From Primulina eburnea (lineage: Eukaryota > Streptophyta > Magnoliopsida > Lamiales > Gesneriaceae), in contig NC_133106.1 in assembly GCF_022965805.1 (NCBI RefSeq), positions 32,539,913 to 32,603,912 of the forward strand: a DNA stretch of 64,000 bases. Reading direction: 5' to 3'. Within the stretch, counting starts at the first letter, position 1; the number at the start of each line of letters is the position of its first letter. The notes beneath the pieces were generated by a model, which was not told the origin of the DNA, ran no database searches, and saw only the letters and a list, made by a program, of their open reading frames with translations. Positions 37,305 to 49,529 of this stretch are shown in pieces. Both the position numbers and the translations under genes were made by a program.

Positions 37305-39102
37305 TGCGCTTCCAGCTCCTGCCTGTGTATTCGCGTTAGAGAGAATGAAGCACAGAATATCTCTGAAAGTAATTGGCGGAGCTGAGAGAGGGATAGGGTC
37401 TGGATTTATACTGCTGGGATTTGAGGTGCCAGGTTTCGGGCAGAGGGAATGTTTTGCGGGCAGCTGCCCGGATATGTAAACCACCCATTGGGGGAGTGAC
37501 AGCTGGATATAGTGGCAGACAACAACGATTCGCCAGGGTGGTTACGACGTCGCATAAAGTGATTCAATGTTGGGGAATGACGTTTTCACCCTCTCCTTAT
37601 TAGCTGTTCCTAGCTACGCTCATGTTGTTCACATGGATGCACGTTGAGACTCGATCGTTCTTTGTTGGCATTAATGGGATAAAAACAACCCTGAAATCTT
37701 TGTGCCAACGGCTCAAATTGTTCATTTGCTGGAATTGTTTTTTGAGAATAACACAAATGAGACGAAGACAATAAATCATCACATACAATATTAGAAAACT
37801 AATTAGGGAAATCATTGTGAGACTATTCAATATTTGTATCTGATCGAAAGACATATCGGACGAGATAGTGCGCCACTTCCTTATCTGATATCCTCATTTG
37901 GTTTCTAGATAACATTTCTGGACCTCTAAAAACTTCCTGAATTTCCAACAATAAGTTGTCATGAAGTTGATAGCACTAACCACATTGAGTGAATCAAAGT
38001 AAAAGCACATTTTTTATAGCCGGAGACCTAGCAGTTCCGTCTTTTTCACTTAATCCAAATTCGAACTAGCCAAATAAATCGCACCGAGCAAGTCATGTGC
38101 GACAATTCACCTAAAAAAGTATTGATAGGAAGAATCGAACTCATAACCACTGGTTAAATACTCATTTCCTCCATCAACTTAAATATCTCTTGAGCTTGTT
38201 ATCTTATATTTTGATTCAATATCAGTATGTTGGAATTTTTCAACGTTTCGTACAATTTGGACGTGTTTTTTTACAATGAAATTAATATAACAGGGAAAAA
38301 AACATTTGTTTTTTGATACTATTGGCGGGGATTTTTCTAACCCACTTCTGGTAATGTTTCCTACGTTTAATTGAGGTACACTAAACTAGTTAATTATATA
38401 GTCCGTTCGAATTATTTTGATTGAGCCCTATTTATGGTAAAACAAACGAATGCCCCCAAGTCATTTTATTTTCGTGATGAGATATATATTAAATTGTCAT
38501 TAATTTGAAACAATTTCTGACACAATGCATTAAGTGTGTTCGAATTCAGTACGAATCCTAAATTTATTTGAATCGGTGTCATTAATTTGGTTGGAAGTAA
38601 CTCAATGGGAACAATTTCTGCTTGAAAATGTGAGATTAGCTCTTATCATGCGTACCTACTAAAATAAAAAGGTTCAAATTTTGAGCATATAGTTTTCAAA
38701 CATGTACCCACATCTAAGAACAAATATCAACCATTAGATTCACTCTGACGGTTGAACAATCAGACTCGTGAAATTAAGCCCGGATTCCTGGCCCGGCTGT
38801 TGCTCATAAAATTTGATCTACGCGGCGCCGCGACCAGACTCAGTTACTCTGAAGTTTCTTCAATTATGTATACAAAATCAAATCATTATTCGACAGACGT
38901 AACAAAGCTACTAGGACGAAGCGGACCAACTGGTGTTTATGCAATTTAAACATGTCAAAGGACGTATGTGCAAAAAAACAAATATCTATATTCGCAAGAT
39001 CTTGAGGACAAACTACGATTAGGGCTCTATATCCTATACAACTAGAAGAAGTTCAAAATGCGGGCGCTGTATAATCCTAACTGCACTGTACCGTTTTCCA
39101 TG
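37305..39102. other. AGP promoter and spacer to GT14 gene
   Basis: 37305-37600 is less AT-rich and is the AGP 5' UTR and promoter. The rest is AT-rich with no convincing coding region or repeat; 38740-38950 has a 65-codon frame I consider chance. Confidence 0.5.
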
Positions 39103-41196
39103 TCAAAATCCCAAGAACTTTGGTGCCAACAGGAATAATGGTTCCAATGCACTTGGTGAGAACTTTCTTGCAAAAAGATGACATACTGAAGAGGAATTAT
39201 CATTGTATGAGCACTCCATCCCTTCAAGAACCCTCTTCATGAATTCCTCCGTGATATCTGTGCTGCCGAATGTCGCTGGATGGGCCCCACCCCTTGACCA
39301 GTCTACCCAAGTGATGCTTCGGTTTGCCAAGAGATTTGGTGCACGAATTGTCAACATGGTCGGAAAATAATGTTCGTCAACGTAGCAGTGTGGTTTGCAG
39401 AACTCCAAAAATTTTGGGTAGAATTTTGTGTCCTCGATGACAAAGAGAGCCAGTTTTCGGTTGAGTTCAAACCATTGAGATCCTTTGCGCCATTGGGTAA
39501 TGTTAACCTCTGGTAACATGTTGTAGTTGTATCGTCCTCTCCCATATGGCCCGGGGTCATCAAATGCACCGATGAAGCTATATTTGGACCTCGTTAAGTA
39601 GTTGTAGATTGTTGTGAAATTGTAAAGGGGGATGCAAGATTCAGAGAGCAGGACGAATCGTTCATTGGAAATGTCAAGTAAGGCATTAGCAAGAAGTCTT
39701 CTCTCGGCATCACACATACTCATCTTTCCCCATTCCGAGACCTGAAACACAGAATCCATGCATCATAAGGAGCTCGATAAGATTAAACCAAAACCAAGTA
39801 CAGATCGTGCGTTATAATATTAGGGGCTTTCATTCTTCTCCTTGAAGTTTGGGCAGCATGCTCAAATAGAAAGCCTTTTACATGTTGTGCCCTATGTTGG
39901 TAGCATCAATGCTCAAGTTGTTCGGTATAGACTGTATAGTTATAGATGTGGTACAGCAATCGAGGAATGGGGCTTAAATTGGTATAGATTAAAAGACCAG
40001 ATTATTCATGATAATTGGTTACAACTTCTGGATTACCCGCAAGCAAGTAGTCTTACATTCTGTAGAGGATGCCTATATGCTCCTACGGTCTCTAAAGACA
40101 TGCCTATCAGCCTGTGTGAAGTAACAAAGAAATATATTCTTCCCAAGGCTCTAACCCAAGATTTAAAAGTGATAAAACAGATCGCACAATATTTAATTGA
40201 ACGCTATGTCTTGACACAATATGTTATTTGGTAGAACATCTGCTGAGAATATTCCATCAACATACTGCATACATAAGCAAGGAGAGATACAGATGATCAC
40301 ATGTAACTGGCTGCCTGGCGCCTGCACAGCTTGATTCACCCCAACTATTACCCAAGTAAAAAGGTTTACCATAAAAAGGGGAGATGATACAAAGGAGCCT
40401 AAAGATTTACTTAAATCCAATAACATATACATTTACAACTAACAATAGGACACTGAATAAACTACTTCACAAGATTATCACAAAACAAGCTTGTCCAGCT
40501 GAGGTTACTCAGGAAATAATAGGTATGCCTATTCCCTATCGTGGACAGAGCAAACATTGGAGACCAGCAGCAAAAAAGCCCCACATCGGCAAGGACTTAA
40601 GTTAATGGTGTCCTCTAACTACAATAAAATCAGTTATGATGCTAACAAATGAAAGAACATTCAATTCAACATAAAAAAGAAAATGGCACTACACATACCT
40701 GACTCGGTATTTGCCTCCCATAAAACACGGATGATGAAGGGAAATCAGCCTTAAAAGTCGGTAGGGAATGAATATAGATGGAATACAGCCCCTCATGCCC
40801 CTTGAAAAACCTCTCCCAAAGAGGAAATAATGGCAATGGTCCTTTAGTCAAGAACATGAACGCAATCTTTGGAACCCTTTCAAATGGATATTTCTTGACT
40901 CGAGGTACCAATGATGCTCTCCAAAACAACTCCTTGTCACTCATTCCGTGCATTGCATCAGAAGGAGGCTTGATCCAATTGTCTAAATTTTTCCCTTCTT
41001 CAGGGCAGGGCACCAATCTAGGCCTCGAAATAGCCTCTGTATTATAAGCTCCAAAATATCTAATCATGTAGATACTAACTACAGAGAATGTAAAACACAG
41101 AACAAGAAAAGGTACCAGCAATCGAAGCAATCTGTGTGGCAAAACCCTAGAATGGCCTACCCGGTTCACAACATTAGGATCCTTGCCTTCTTCCAT
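39103..41196 (-). CDS. Core-2/I-branching beta-1,6-N-acetylglucosaminyltransferase-like protein (GT14)
   Basis: Two exons, 40699-41196 and 39103-39741, join to 378 aa. Type II membrane layout: short basic N-terminus (HRLLR), one membrane segment at about residues 25-47 (LLVPFLVLCFTFSVVSIYMI), then a lumenal catalytic part. Family blocks include KIAFMFLTKGPLPLFPLWER, FFKGHEGLYSIYIHSLP, VSEWGKMSMCDAERRLLANA, RFVLLSESCIPLYNF, RGRYNYNMLP, RKGSQWFELNRKLA, HCYVDEHYFPT and SITWVDWSRGGAHPATFG. These plant DUF266/GT14 proteins are Golgi glycosyltransferases; acceptors of most members are unknown. The upstream in-frame extension to 41286 would begin at TTG, so MEEGKDPN is the start. The 957-bp intron carries a stop-free plus-strand stretch at 39842-40234 that I do not recognise. 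Confidence 0.92.
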
Positions 41197-42589
41197 GTAT
41201 ATAATATCTCTAATCCAACTTAGAGAACAATCTACACCAAATAAATTCCCCTGAGAATTCCAATCCCAGCTTACAAAACCCTCCAAAGGAAGAAACTTAA
41301 CCCAAGAAAATCCAAGCCCAATTCCTGAATAAGAGGCAATTCACATATACCTAGAATGATTCAATCCGCCTAATCAATCTGTTCAATGGATAGCACCAAG
41401 AAAAATCCCACAATTGAGAAACTTTTCACATATAAAACCTAAAACCCATAATTTTTTTTGTAACTCCAAGATCAAATAGATCCAAAAAAAAAAAGAAATT
41501 TACCCAATAATATATAAAACCAAAGCGTGATCTTTCCTAGGCAGCAAGGCAGGGGAAGCTATTGGGTACTCAAAGTTGTTACCTTGTAGTGCGAAGAAAA
41601 AAATTGCCAACTATTAGAAACCTTTCAACTCATAAAAAGCTATAAAGACGTACCATACATTAACAAAAGAAACGAGTGACCCGTCAAGGTCACTACCATA
41701 ACTTTAAAAAAAGATAAACACGGTAGGACAAAAAGTTCTCGGACATAAAATCGCGGAACCAGATTCAAGGTAATCAAAACCCGCAAATCTGCAGTTTTCA
41801 CTGTAATTGGACAGACCAATAATCTGATTTCCTTGATTCAGTCTCCCTCGCTAAAAACACGCCAAACTAAACGTCCGGATGAAATTGCTGGAGAGAATAA
41901 ATCAAAGAACCGATTATTACTAGACAAAAATCGTCGGTGAAAAGTGAGAACAAAAATCGGGACGTGAAAAAATATACGTGGGTGGAGAATCCAGAGGAAT
42001 TTTGGTAAGATGGCTCTAAAGATTGTGTTTTTCTTAAGATACTCGCGTGCTTAAAAAAGGGGATCCGCTGTGGGTGCTGGAATTGGTGAAATACTTTTAT
42101 TGTAAGTTTAATCAATGAGTAGGTTTGTAGTGATATAATTTGACCAATTTTTATTCGACAGATAAACTCTGTTGATTTTCATAATAAAAAATAATAATAA
42201 AGTTTTTATCTTAATTAATAAGTTACTTACTCTGCAAACGATTTATTCTTATTTAGGGGAAACAAAAGTATTTAGATGCTATTTTTATTTAGTATCTACA
42301 CACAATGTCAGAATTGTATGTAATATAAAAATAAGCAATTTTATTCATTTTCGGACGAACTTAATATAGTTAAAGACATTAAAACGAGTCGTTTGGTTGA
42401 CCAGCTCATCCCACCCACCCTAAAAAAATGTGATTTAAATTTAAGTGTATATATAATTTTTTTTGAATATTACAATTTACACAGATGTATAAAAACATAA
42501 AATCACACACATTATAAATGCATAAGTTTTATTGAACACAATTAATACATATTATATCGATATTAAAATTACAAATTAAAAAATATATA

Positions 42590-42825
42590 AAAATTGATAA
42601 ATAATAAAAATTTATTAAATAATAGTATTTATTATATCGGTTAATTCGGTTAATCGATTTAAAAATTTTGAAAACCGTAACCGAACCGAACTAACCGATA
42701 CAACCTGAATTTTTTTAATTTGAAAATCGAATTTCCGAAATAACCGAACCAAGTTGCCGAATTGACTCGGTTTGATCGGTTATTTCGATTTAACCGAAAT
42801 CTTGTTCACCGCTAATGGTAACTGT
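42590..42825. mobile_element. hAT-like relic with CCGGTTAA-type subterminal repeats
   Basis: Dense TCGGTTAATTCGGTTAATCG, AACCGTAACCGAACCGAAC and ATTTCGATTTAACCGAAAT motifs close with TTGTTCACCGCTA, whose reverse complement TAGCGGTGAACAA resembles plant hAT ends. Left end and target duplication not found. Confidence 0.4.
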
Positions 42826-44091
42826 ATGGAATGTATTGGGACATAATAATTAATAAAAACAAAATTTCTAGAAATTAGTTAGTAAAAAGATAGATGAAAT
42901 AATGCATTAATTAACCAAAATATAAATTGTTTCACGAGCACAAATTTCACTTAAATACAATAAAAATATTTATATCATGTTCTTACTTTATAATACTCAA
43001 GAATATATAAATTTAAGATGTTATTTACAAAAATGTCAAATTCAGTTATTAATTATTTTTAATAAATTATTCTCCAATAAATATTCGTTATTTAATTGGC
43101 CGGGGATTTCCTCTCTTATTCTTTTATTTGTAGTTTCATAATATTTTGGGTTTATTAAGGAATTTATCTGTTAACCTTCTAGATAATAATATTAATAATA
43201 ACAATAATAATAATAATGGGCACATGATTCTGTGGTAGACGATTATTAGGAAAACAATTATAAAATTATTATTTTATTTATTGCTTTATTTATTTATTTT
43301 TATTTTTATGAACCTCGAAGTATAACTTTTCTAGCCGCATTAATGTTGTCGGGGCCGAACGATGACATGCCAACAACCCCTTTGGACAAGAGTGTCCTAC
43401 TTCATTTGACTCTATTTTTATTATTATTTATTTTTAAAAAAATTATAGGAATTGACTATATCGAATATATATTTAAGTGTATATATATATTTTTTTGTTT
43501 GCTTTTTTTCTTAATCTATATATATTTAAGTGTGTGTGTGTGTGTATATATATTGTATGTTTTTTTCTTACAGATTAAGAAAAAAAGCAAAGTTTAAAAT
43601 AAATTTAATATTCTACTCATATTTGATTCATTCAAAAATTGGTTGCATATTTTCTAAAATTTAGTTAATAATGAAATATTGATAAAAAAATTAAAAAACA
43701 TGTAGAAATTTTAGTATATATTTGGGACCACGGAGAAAAAAATGAAATATATACTTGGAAAAATACAAAAAATGTTCATTGGCGGATGGTGCCAATATAA
43801 AAAATTCAAAAACATAATATTAAATTAAGCATAGTTTTTAAAAAAAACAAAAATTGAAATACATGTTTTTTGTCTCCACCTTTTCCCAAATAACTCTCAT
43901 CGTATTTTACCCAATAATTCGACCTCCACATTGTGCCACGATTAGATTTTCTATATTCGATCATTAATACGTGCGTCCAATTAAGGTATTCATCCCACTA
44001 TGTTCATAATGTTACATAAAAATAATAACAAAGCTCTCGATTGGATTCGCAAAATGTTCGAACTCGACATTACTCTCATGATGTGTTTGGT

Positions 44092-44320
44092 TGAGTGGAT
44101 TAAATAAAGATAGATTAATAGTCAAATATTTATCGTTAAAATTTTAAGATGTTTTAATAAACATTTTGACCCGGTTTAAGATCCAATTTTATGGATAGAT
44201 ATTTGATTAATAAAATTAGATCTTAAACCGGGTCAAAATGATTATTAAAACATCTTAAAATTGTAACGATAAATATTTGACTATTAATCTATCCTTATTT
44301 AATCCACTCAACTAAACACA
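44092..44320. mobile_element. Fold-back MITE with arms of about 110 bp
   Basis: The left arm begins TGTGTTTGGTTGAGTGGATT and the right arm is its near-exact reverse complement, closing AATCCACTCAACTAAACACA. The arms include AATAGTCAAATATTTATCGT, TTTTAAGATGTTTTAATAA and CATTTTGACCCGGTTTAAGA. Nearly the whole element can fold into one long hairpin with a small loop near 44200. Few mismatches suggest recent insertion or ongoing selection for pairing. The 9-base flanks CTCTCATGA and CCCTCAGAG agree only partly, so superfamily is open. Confidence 0.85.
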
Positions 44321-45105
44321 CCCTCAGAGTATATCATGGTAGTATGTCATTAATTGATATTACTCCATGTACAAATCCGATGAAAACATTCGTTCGAAAA
44401 TCACATCTAAATTGAATCGAGGAATTTCATAGAGAAAGAGTCTGTATAAATCCTGATTTTGATGGTGGAAATATAAGATTTTAATTTATCGCTGAAGGAA
44501 GTTATAAAATTACGATTGAAATTTATTTTTTGTATAATTATGATAAATATTATTATTTTTTATTCGACACATTTGAACTTTGTTTTACTTGATTTATTAA
44601 TTTTCCCTAATTTTTATAAATGTTTTTTTTTCGGGAACTAAGAGTCACGTGTTATGTTTTCGAAAAATAAAATAAAATCAAAAGATTTCGTATTCAGAAT
44701 CATTTTTTATAATGTTATGGTGGCCCAAAGAAGCTCTACAGGGCCCAAACAATTCAAAAGAGGCCCAGACCAATTTAGCAGCATACGATTTTTGAAACCT
44801 TGGTCGGTTTGGATTTATTCAGAAAATTATTCTTGAAAGCGAAGTCATTTAATAACAATAACTAATTAAGTTTTATTAATTGAAAATTATCTACCACAAC
44901 TCATCGCTTCCAATTTAAGATACGTGGTTTCAGAGTATATTAAAAATATATATTTCTTCTGATACAAAAACTCGAGATTATAACATGTGTCAATTTTATG
45001 ATAAAGATCCAGACTTTTGAAAAATATTAAATTTTTACCGAGAAATATTATATTTTACAATACGATATGAACCAATTTAACTTATCTTACAAGAGACTTA
45101 TTGTA

Positions 45106-47075
45106 ATGTCCGGTTACTTTATGTTCTTACCGGATTCATTATGAGCTACTACTCCTTGTGTTATGCATATGAACATATTGACATCGATTGATATATTGAT
45201 ATTGAGATTGAATATGGTTTCTACATTGTCCATGATATATTGAGAATGAATATGTGTCTAAATAGTGATAGTAAAACGTGTATATAAATTAGTGTAATGG
45301 ATGTTGGTACTGAAATGCAGGAAATGAGATGAAAAATATGGCAGTTCTTACGGTTTTTTGTATAATTATCTGAATATGAATCCCATTGATACGAGTCCAA
45401 GTTCATTAAAAAGATAAAAAAAAAAATAGAGCTACATCTTTCATGTTTTGGGTTTTGTTCAAATCATTGTGGAAGACAAGCCAAAAGTGCTCTAAAATGT
45501 GTCGTGTGTATCGTCGTTTTTGCACTGACACGTGTTGGGAGAATGATCACAACTCTTTACTCGGATATTCAAATGACACGAGGCCAATTGGAGATGAAAG
45601 TCAAGACATAGAGCTACAATTTTCATTTGACCACATTTTTTTCAAATTATGAAGGGAAGATGTTTATTTTTAGCAAACACTGATGAGACTGTGCAGTGGG
45701 CCTCTCAACGGTCAAATTTAACCGCTCTGGCGCCTCTGTACCAAATTTTAGGTATTTTAACAGAAAGACTCACCCGGGGAGGCCATTTTCAACCGCCCTA
45801 GCACCCCTGGACAAAAGTTTGAGTTAAAAACATGATTTTTGTGATTTCAATGGATAATGATCGATTGTTTCAGTTTTGCATCATTTCACCATAAAAAATA
45901 AAGGAGAAAACAAGGGTTTGCCAAGTTCTTCCTCTCAAGTGATCTTTCGTATTTTCTTCTTCCTCAAATTAAAGCTAGAATTGAACTATCCACCACAAGA
46001 GCATTTTACGGTTGTAAGTATTCACATATTGAATGTTGGTTTTCATATGTAGAAGACCATATAGAGTAACTTTTAACCATATGCTTAAATATAAAGGTAG
46101 TGATGGAATTATTGAAGTATTTTACAGCGTAGGACCATGAAACTTTATTCTACTAGTGTTCTTAAGCTTGGAAAGTAAGTTGACATGTTTTTGAAGTAAT
46201 ACATGCGTAATATTATGAGTTTCAAATGTTTATTGATTATTACTATATGTAATTTGTTAATATGTTTATTGATGAAAACATATCACATATTCATTGTTAT
46301 GTATTAGATATGAAAGATCACGAATGTTCAAGAGATGTGATATGATATGAACATGAAAATTGTACTAAATGAATGAAACAAGTTATTATATGATATACGA
46401 GCTCGGTGACATCATAAGTGGTTTTGAGGCCACAAATCCTATTGGCCCATACATGTTCATGAATCGTGGGGTTGTCACAGGACACCCGGACTGTCATTAC
46501 AGTATTAGCTATATAATAAAGTAAGTACGGTAGTAAAGGTCAACTAATGAGGTTCAATTACAAAAAGTAAAATGTTTACATGCTATGGATGAATTTATGA
46601 TATGAAATGATTTAAGAATTCATTGTTGATCACGACTTTGATATATATGCTCATTCTATGCATTTTGACATGTATAAATGTCAACTTACTGAGTTTTATA
46701 AACTCACGTAGCTCATATATTACAAGAGCAGGCAATGAAAATGAGTAAGATGTCGGTTCACCAATGGATGCTTGTGAAGTTTCTTATCTCGACAAGAACA
46801 TGGACATGTTATTGTCATGACTTCCACATATATGTATTATTGTTGATTTTATGTTAGGGTTTGAAACAAGTATTAAGTTGTCTATGTCTATATGTATAAC
46901 GGTGAAGATGTGTGTTCGTATATAGAATGAATTTAAAAAATCGTGGACGAAATGTCTGTCTTGTAATCATGCTGATGTAAATGGGTTTATGTTTATATAT
47001 ATGAGTTGTGGAATACAAGTTATTTGATTTTAATTGTTGCTTGTGTTATAGGATCGTCCAAAATATAGGGACATC
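45106..47075. mobile_element. Probable solo LTR (about 2 kb)
   Basis: The stretch starts TGTAATGTCCGG and closes GGGACATCA, so the ends TG..CA are present with a short inverted match (TGTAATGTCC against TGATGTCC). Inside are blocks of locally raised GC (around 45690-45800 and 46400-46500) and a CTGAGTTTTATAAACTCACG palindrome at 46689-46709. No gag or pol frame. The 5-base flanks do not match, so the call rests on the ends and composition only. Confidence 0.4.
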
Positions 47076-47243
47076 ATGTCGAAATTTTTATAAACCATCA
47101 AATTAGTGCCCATAGTTTGGATTGTTCTAGATATCGATATATCTATCAAACTCTATTTTAATTATGAGCATAAATATCATTAGTCATGTCAAGCATAGAA
47201 GAAGGGTGTTACCCTTATTTTGCTCAAATCATTTTTTAAAAAA

Positions 47244-47424
47244 GCAAAAACTTGTATGAGACGGTCTCACGGGTCGTATTTGTGAGACGAATCTCTTAGT
47301 TGGGTCACCCATGCAAAAGTATTACTTTTTATGCTAAAAGTATTACCTTTTATTGTGAATATGGGTAGGGTTGACCCGTCTCACATATTATGATCCGTGA
47401 GACGGTCTCACATGAGACTCACCC
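47244..47424. mobile_element. Palindrome-ended element (GAGACGGTCTC family), copy 3
   Basis: Runs from GCAAAAACTTGTATGAGACG through GGTCTCACGGGTCG, GTGAATATGGGTAGGGTTGA and CCCGTCTCACAT to GTGAGACGGTCTCACATGAG. Orientation opposite to copies 1 and 2. Among the least decayed copies in the window. Confidence 0.9.
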
Positions 47425-48480
47425 CTTTAAAAATACAAAACTTTAATAATAACTAAAATGATCTGAATAATTTTGTGAGAAAATTATGATCAATAAATTT
47501 ATTTTTAGTTTTTAAAAACACAATGATATTTTAAAAAACCGCCCCTTATATGTGATAAATTATTTCAATATAATTTCCTAAGAAAATCTACAGTAGCAAT
47601 AATGATAATAAATGATAAATTAAAATAAAAAACATAAGTAGTATTATCTTAAAATACAATATCCACGCATTTTTTCGTAAAAAAAAAAACTTAACATTTT
47701 TATGGTTTAAGAAGTTGAAATTCATATAAAAGTTTAAATTTCCAATATATATCTCTCATTTCCATTTGAAAATATAAAATCTATTTCATCATTTTATCTC
47801 AAACCACTATAATTATGTACATGAAAAATAGTTTATTAATATTGAAATATACTTGTGTAATATAAGTACTAGATCAATATTTGTAATTAACTACTAATTT
47901 GTATTGTAACCAAATAACTAATTAATTTATAATAAATATACTAATAATTTATTTAATTAACATGATTTATCAAAAAATAACGAGCATAAGTGTCATAAAA
48001 AATACTATTTATCACATGTCATGATCAAGCTAATATTAGACCTTTGATCTAGAAGAGCTGGATACAGTGGCAAACCCATCGTGTTTTCGTGTGTTTTGGA
48101 GCTGTGTTTTCGTGTGTTTTGGAGTTTGGAAATAAAAATAAATAAATTGTAAAATAAATATTATTAATTTTGAATATTGTTGGCTTTTTCACATGTTTTA
48201 AAGCTTGGAAAAATATGGAGAATTGAACCTTCGAGTATCGTGCTGATAACGTGTTAAAAGTAAAAATTTATGGTAAAAAGTAAAAATCTCAAATCACAAA
48301 ATATATTAAAATACATATTTATAAAATTTTGTCTACTCAATTGTGTTTTTCTTCACAAATTGATAGACCTATTTATAAAATTTCTTTAAAATAATCCAAA
48401 AATAATATTATTACATATTTTATCACACATTAATTATTTAATATTCAATCTCTTATGTTCAACCATATGTAAATATCCTA

Positions 48481-48579
48481 GGTAAAAGTTTGTGTGAGAC
48501 GGTCTTACGGGTTAATTGTTAATATTGGTAAGGTTGACCCGTCTCACATTCGTGAGACGGTTTCACATGAGACCCACTC
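48481..48579. mobile_element. Palindrome-ended element, copy 4, internally deleted
   Basis: Keeps both ends (TGTGTGAGACGGTCTTACGG and GTGAGACGGTTTCACATGAG) and the GTAAGGTTGACCCGTCTCAC block, but lacks about 80 bp of the middle found in the other copies. Confidence 0.85.
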
Positions 48580-48601
48580 AATATCCTAATAACTAATAAT
48601 T

Positions 48602-48853
48602 ACTGCTGCTCGCATGGGCTTAGCTCAGTTGATCAGCAGCAATAAATCTTGGAGCAATGACCAGAGATCGAGTCTAACAAGTTGCAGTGTGGGAGTTAAA
48701 TTCTCTCCAATAAGGGGGAGCTTCTTGTGCGCGGCGTAGTATAAGGTCTAATTGTTGCTGGTTGGCTGAATCACCATGATTTACCTCCTCTCACATTTTT
48801 GTCGGGCCGAAAAGTGAGGAACGCCTAAAGCGAGCGATTTCACCTTTTGGAGC
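48602..48853 (+). mobile_element. tRNA-derived SINE with 11-bp target duplication
   Basis: The 5' part contains GGGCTTAGCTCAGTTGATC (Pol III A-box type) and, some 40 bases on, AGATCGAGTCTAAC (B-box type), as in tRNA-derived SINEs. The body is GC-richer than its surroundings. It is flanked by perfect 11-base direct repeats AACTAATAATT at 48591-48601 and 48854-48864, as expected for target-primed insertion. There is no poly(A) tail; the 3' end reads CACCTTTTGGAGC. Confidence 0.75.
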
Positions 48854-49529
48854 AACTAATAATTTATGCTATCGATTTTGATGGATACGATTCTATATAT
48901 CTTTAGGAGCTTCTAGGTTTGATCTATATCCAAATCTTGGGACCACAATTTCCTGAACTTTTGCTCCTTACCCATTTCACACACTTGACATTTATCTCTT
49001 CCCAAGGGCGAAAGAATCCGTGCCCACCCTTTTTCCCCCAATTCCCGAATCCATTTTTATTTCCCTTTTAATAACTTCTGGATTGGATTTTTTTCCTGTT
49101 GGTGAAAGGTATTTGTTTTATCAGGTTTTCTTCTCGTTGATGGTAGAAATTGTTCGTCACATGTGCTTGTTTCCGTGTTGCTAGGAAATCTACTGATTTT
49201 TTTTTCTTTTTGCAAGAAAAAGAGAGTAATTATTTTTGGTGGATATGTTATATTTATGTGCTATTGGGTTGTCCGCTTTTCGTCATTTGTGATCAGGGGA
49301 AGCACTATTTGGGTGCTTAACTAGTGGATTGGTTTCGGATTAGGTTTGACCTAGTTAGATTTGCATTTACCTGGGTAGATTGTCTCTTTGATTCTTGGAA
49401 AGAAGATGTGATATTGGTATTCATGACTTTTGGTTCTTTTAATGTATGTGAAACAGTTAATATCTAGCTGGTATTCGGAAATTCGAGTATATTCAGTTCT
49501 ATAAAAGTGTTTTATTGTGAACATTGAAG

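Larger units (their letters stand above)
41197..49529. other. Largest gene-poor stretch: GT14 promoter, repeats, ELF3 leader
   Basis: 41197-42060 is GT14 5' UTR and promoter. 42590-42825 is a hAT-like relic. 43200-43600 holds ATT, GT and TA-rich simple sequence. 44092-44320 is a fold-back element, 45106-47075 a probable solo LTR, 47244-47424 and 48481-48579 palindrome-ended elements, and 48602-48853 a SINE. 48960-49529 is the ELF3 5' region; GAAAG|GTATTTG near 49108 and GAAACAG near 49456 fit a 5' UTR intron. No gene was found in between. Confidence 0.6.

Noticed and set aside
12323..41196. A possible biosynthetic or co-regulated gene cluster
   Set aside because: NDL, ATP synthase g, ferrochelatase, VPE, DUF1639, AG-peptide and GT14 act in unrelated processes and compartments, with mixed strands and long spacers.
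43343..43597. 84-codon plus-strand frame with hydrophobic residues
   Set aside because: Translation of T-rich and TA/GT simple repeats gives Leu/Phe/Tyr/Val runs; not a membrane protein gene.
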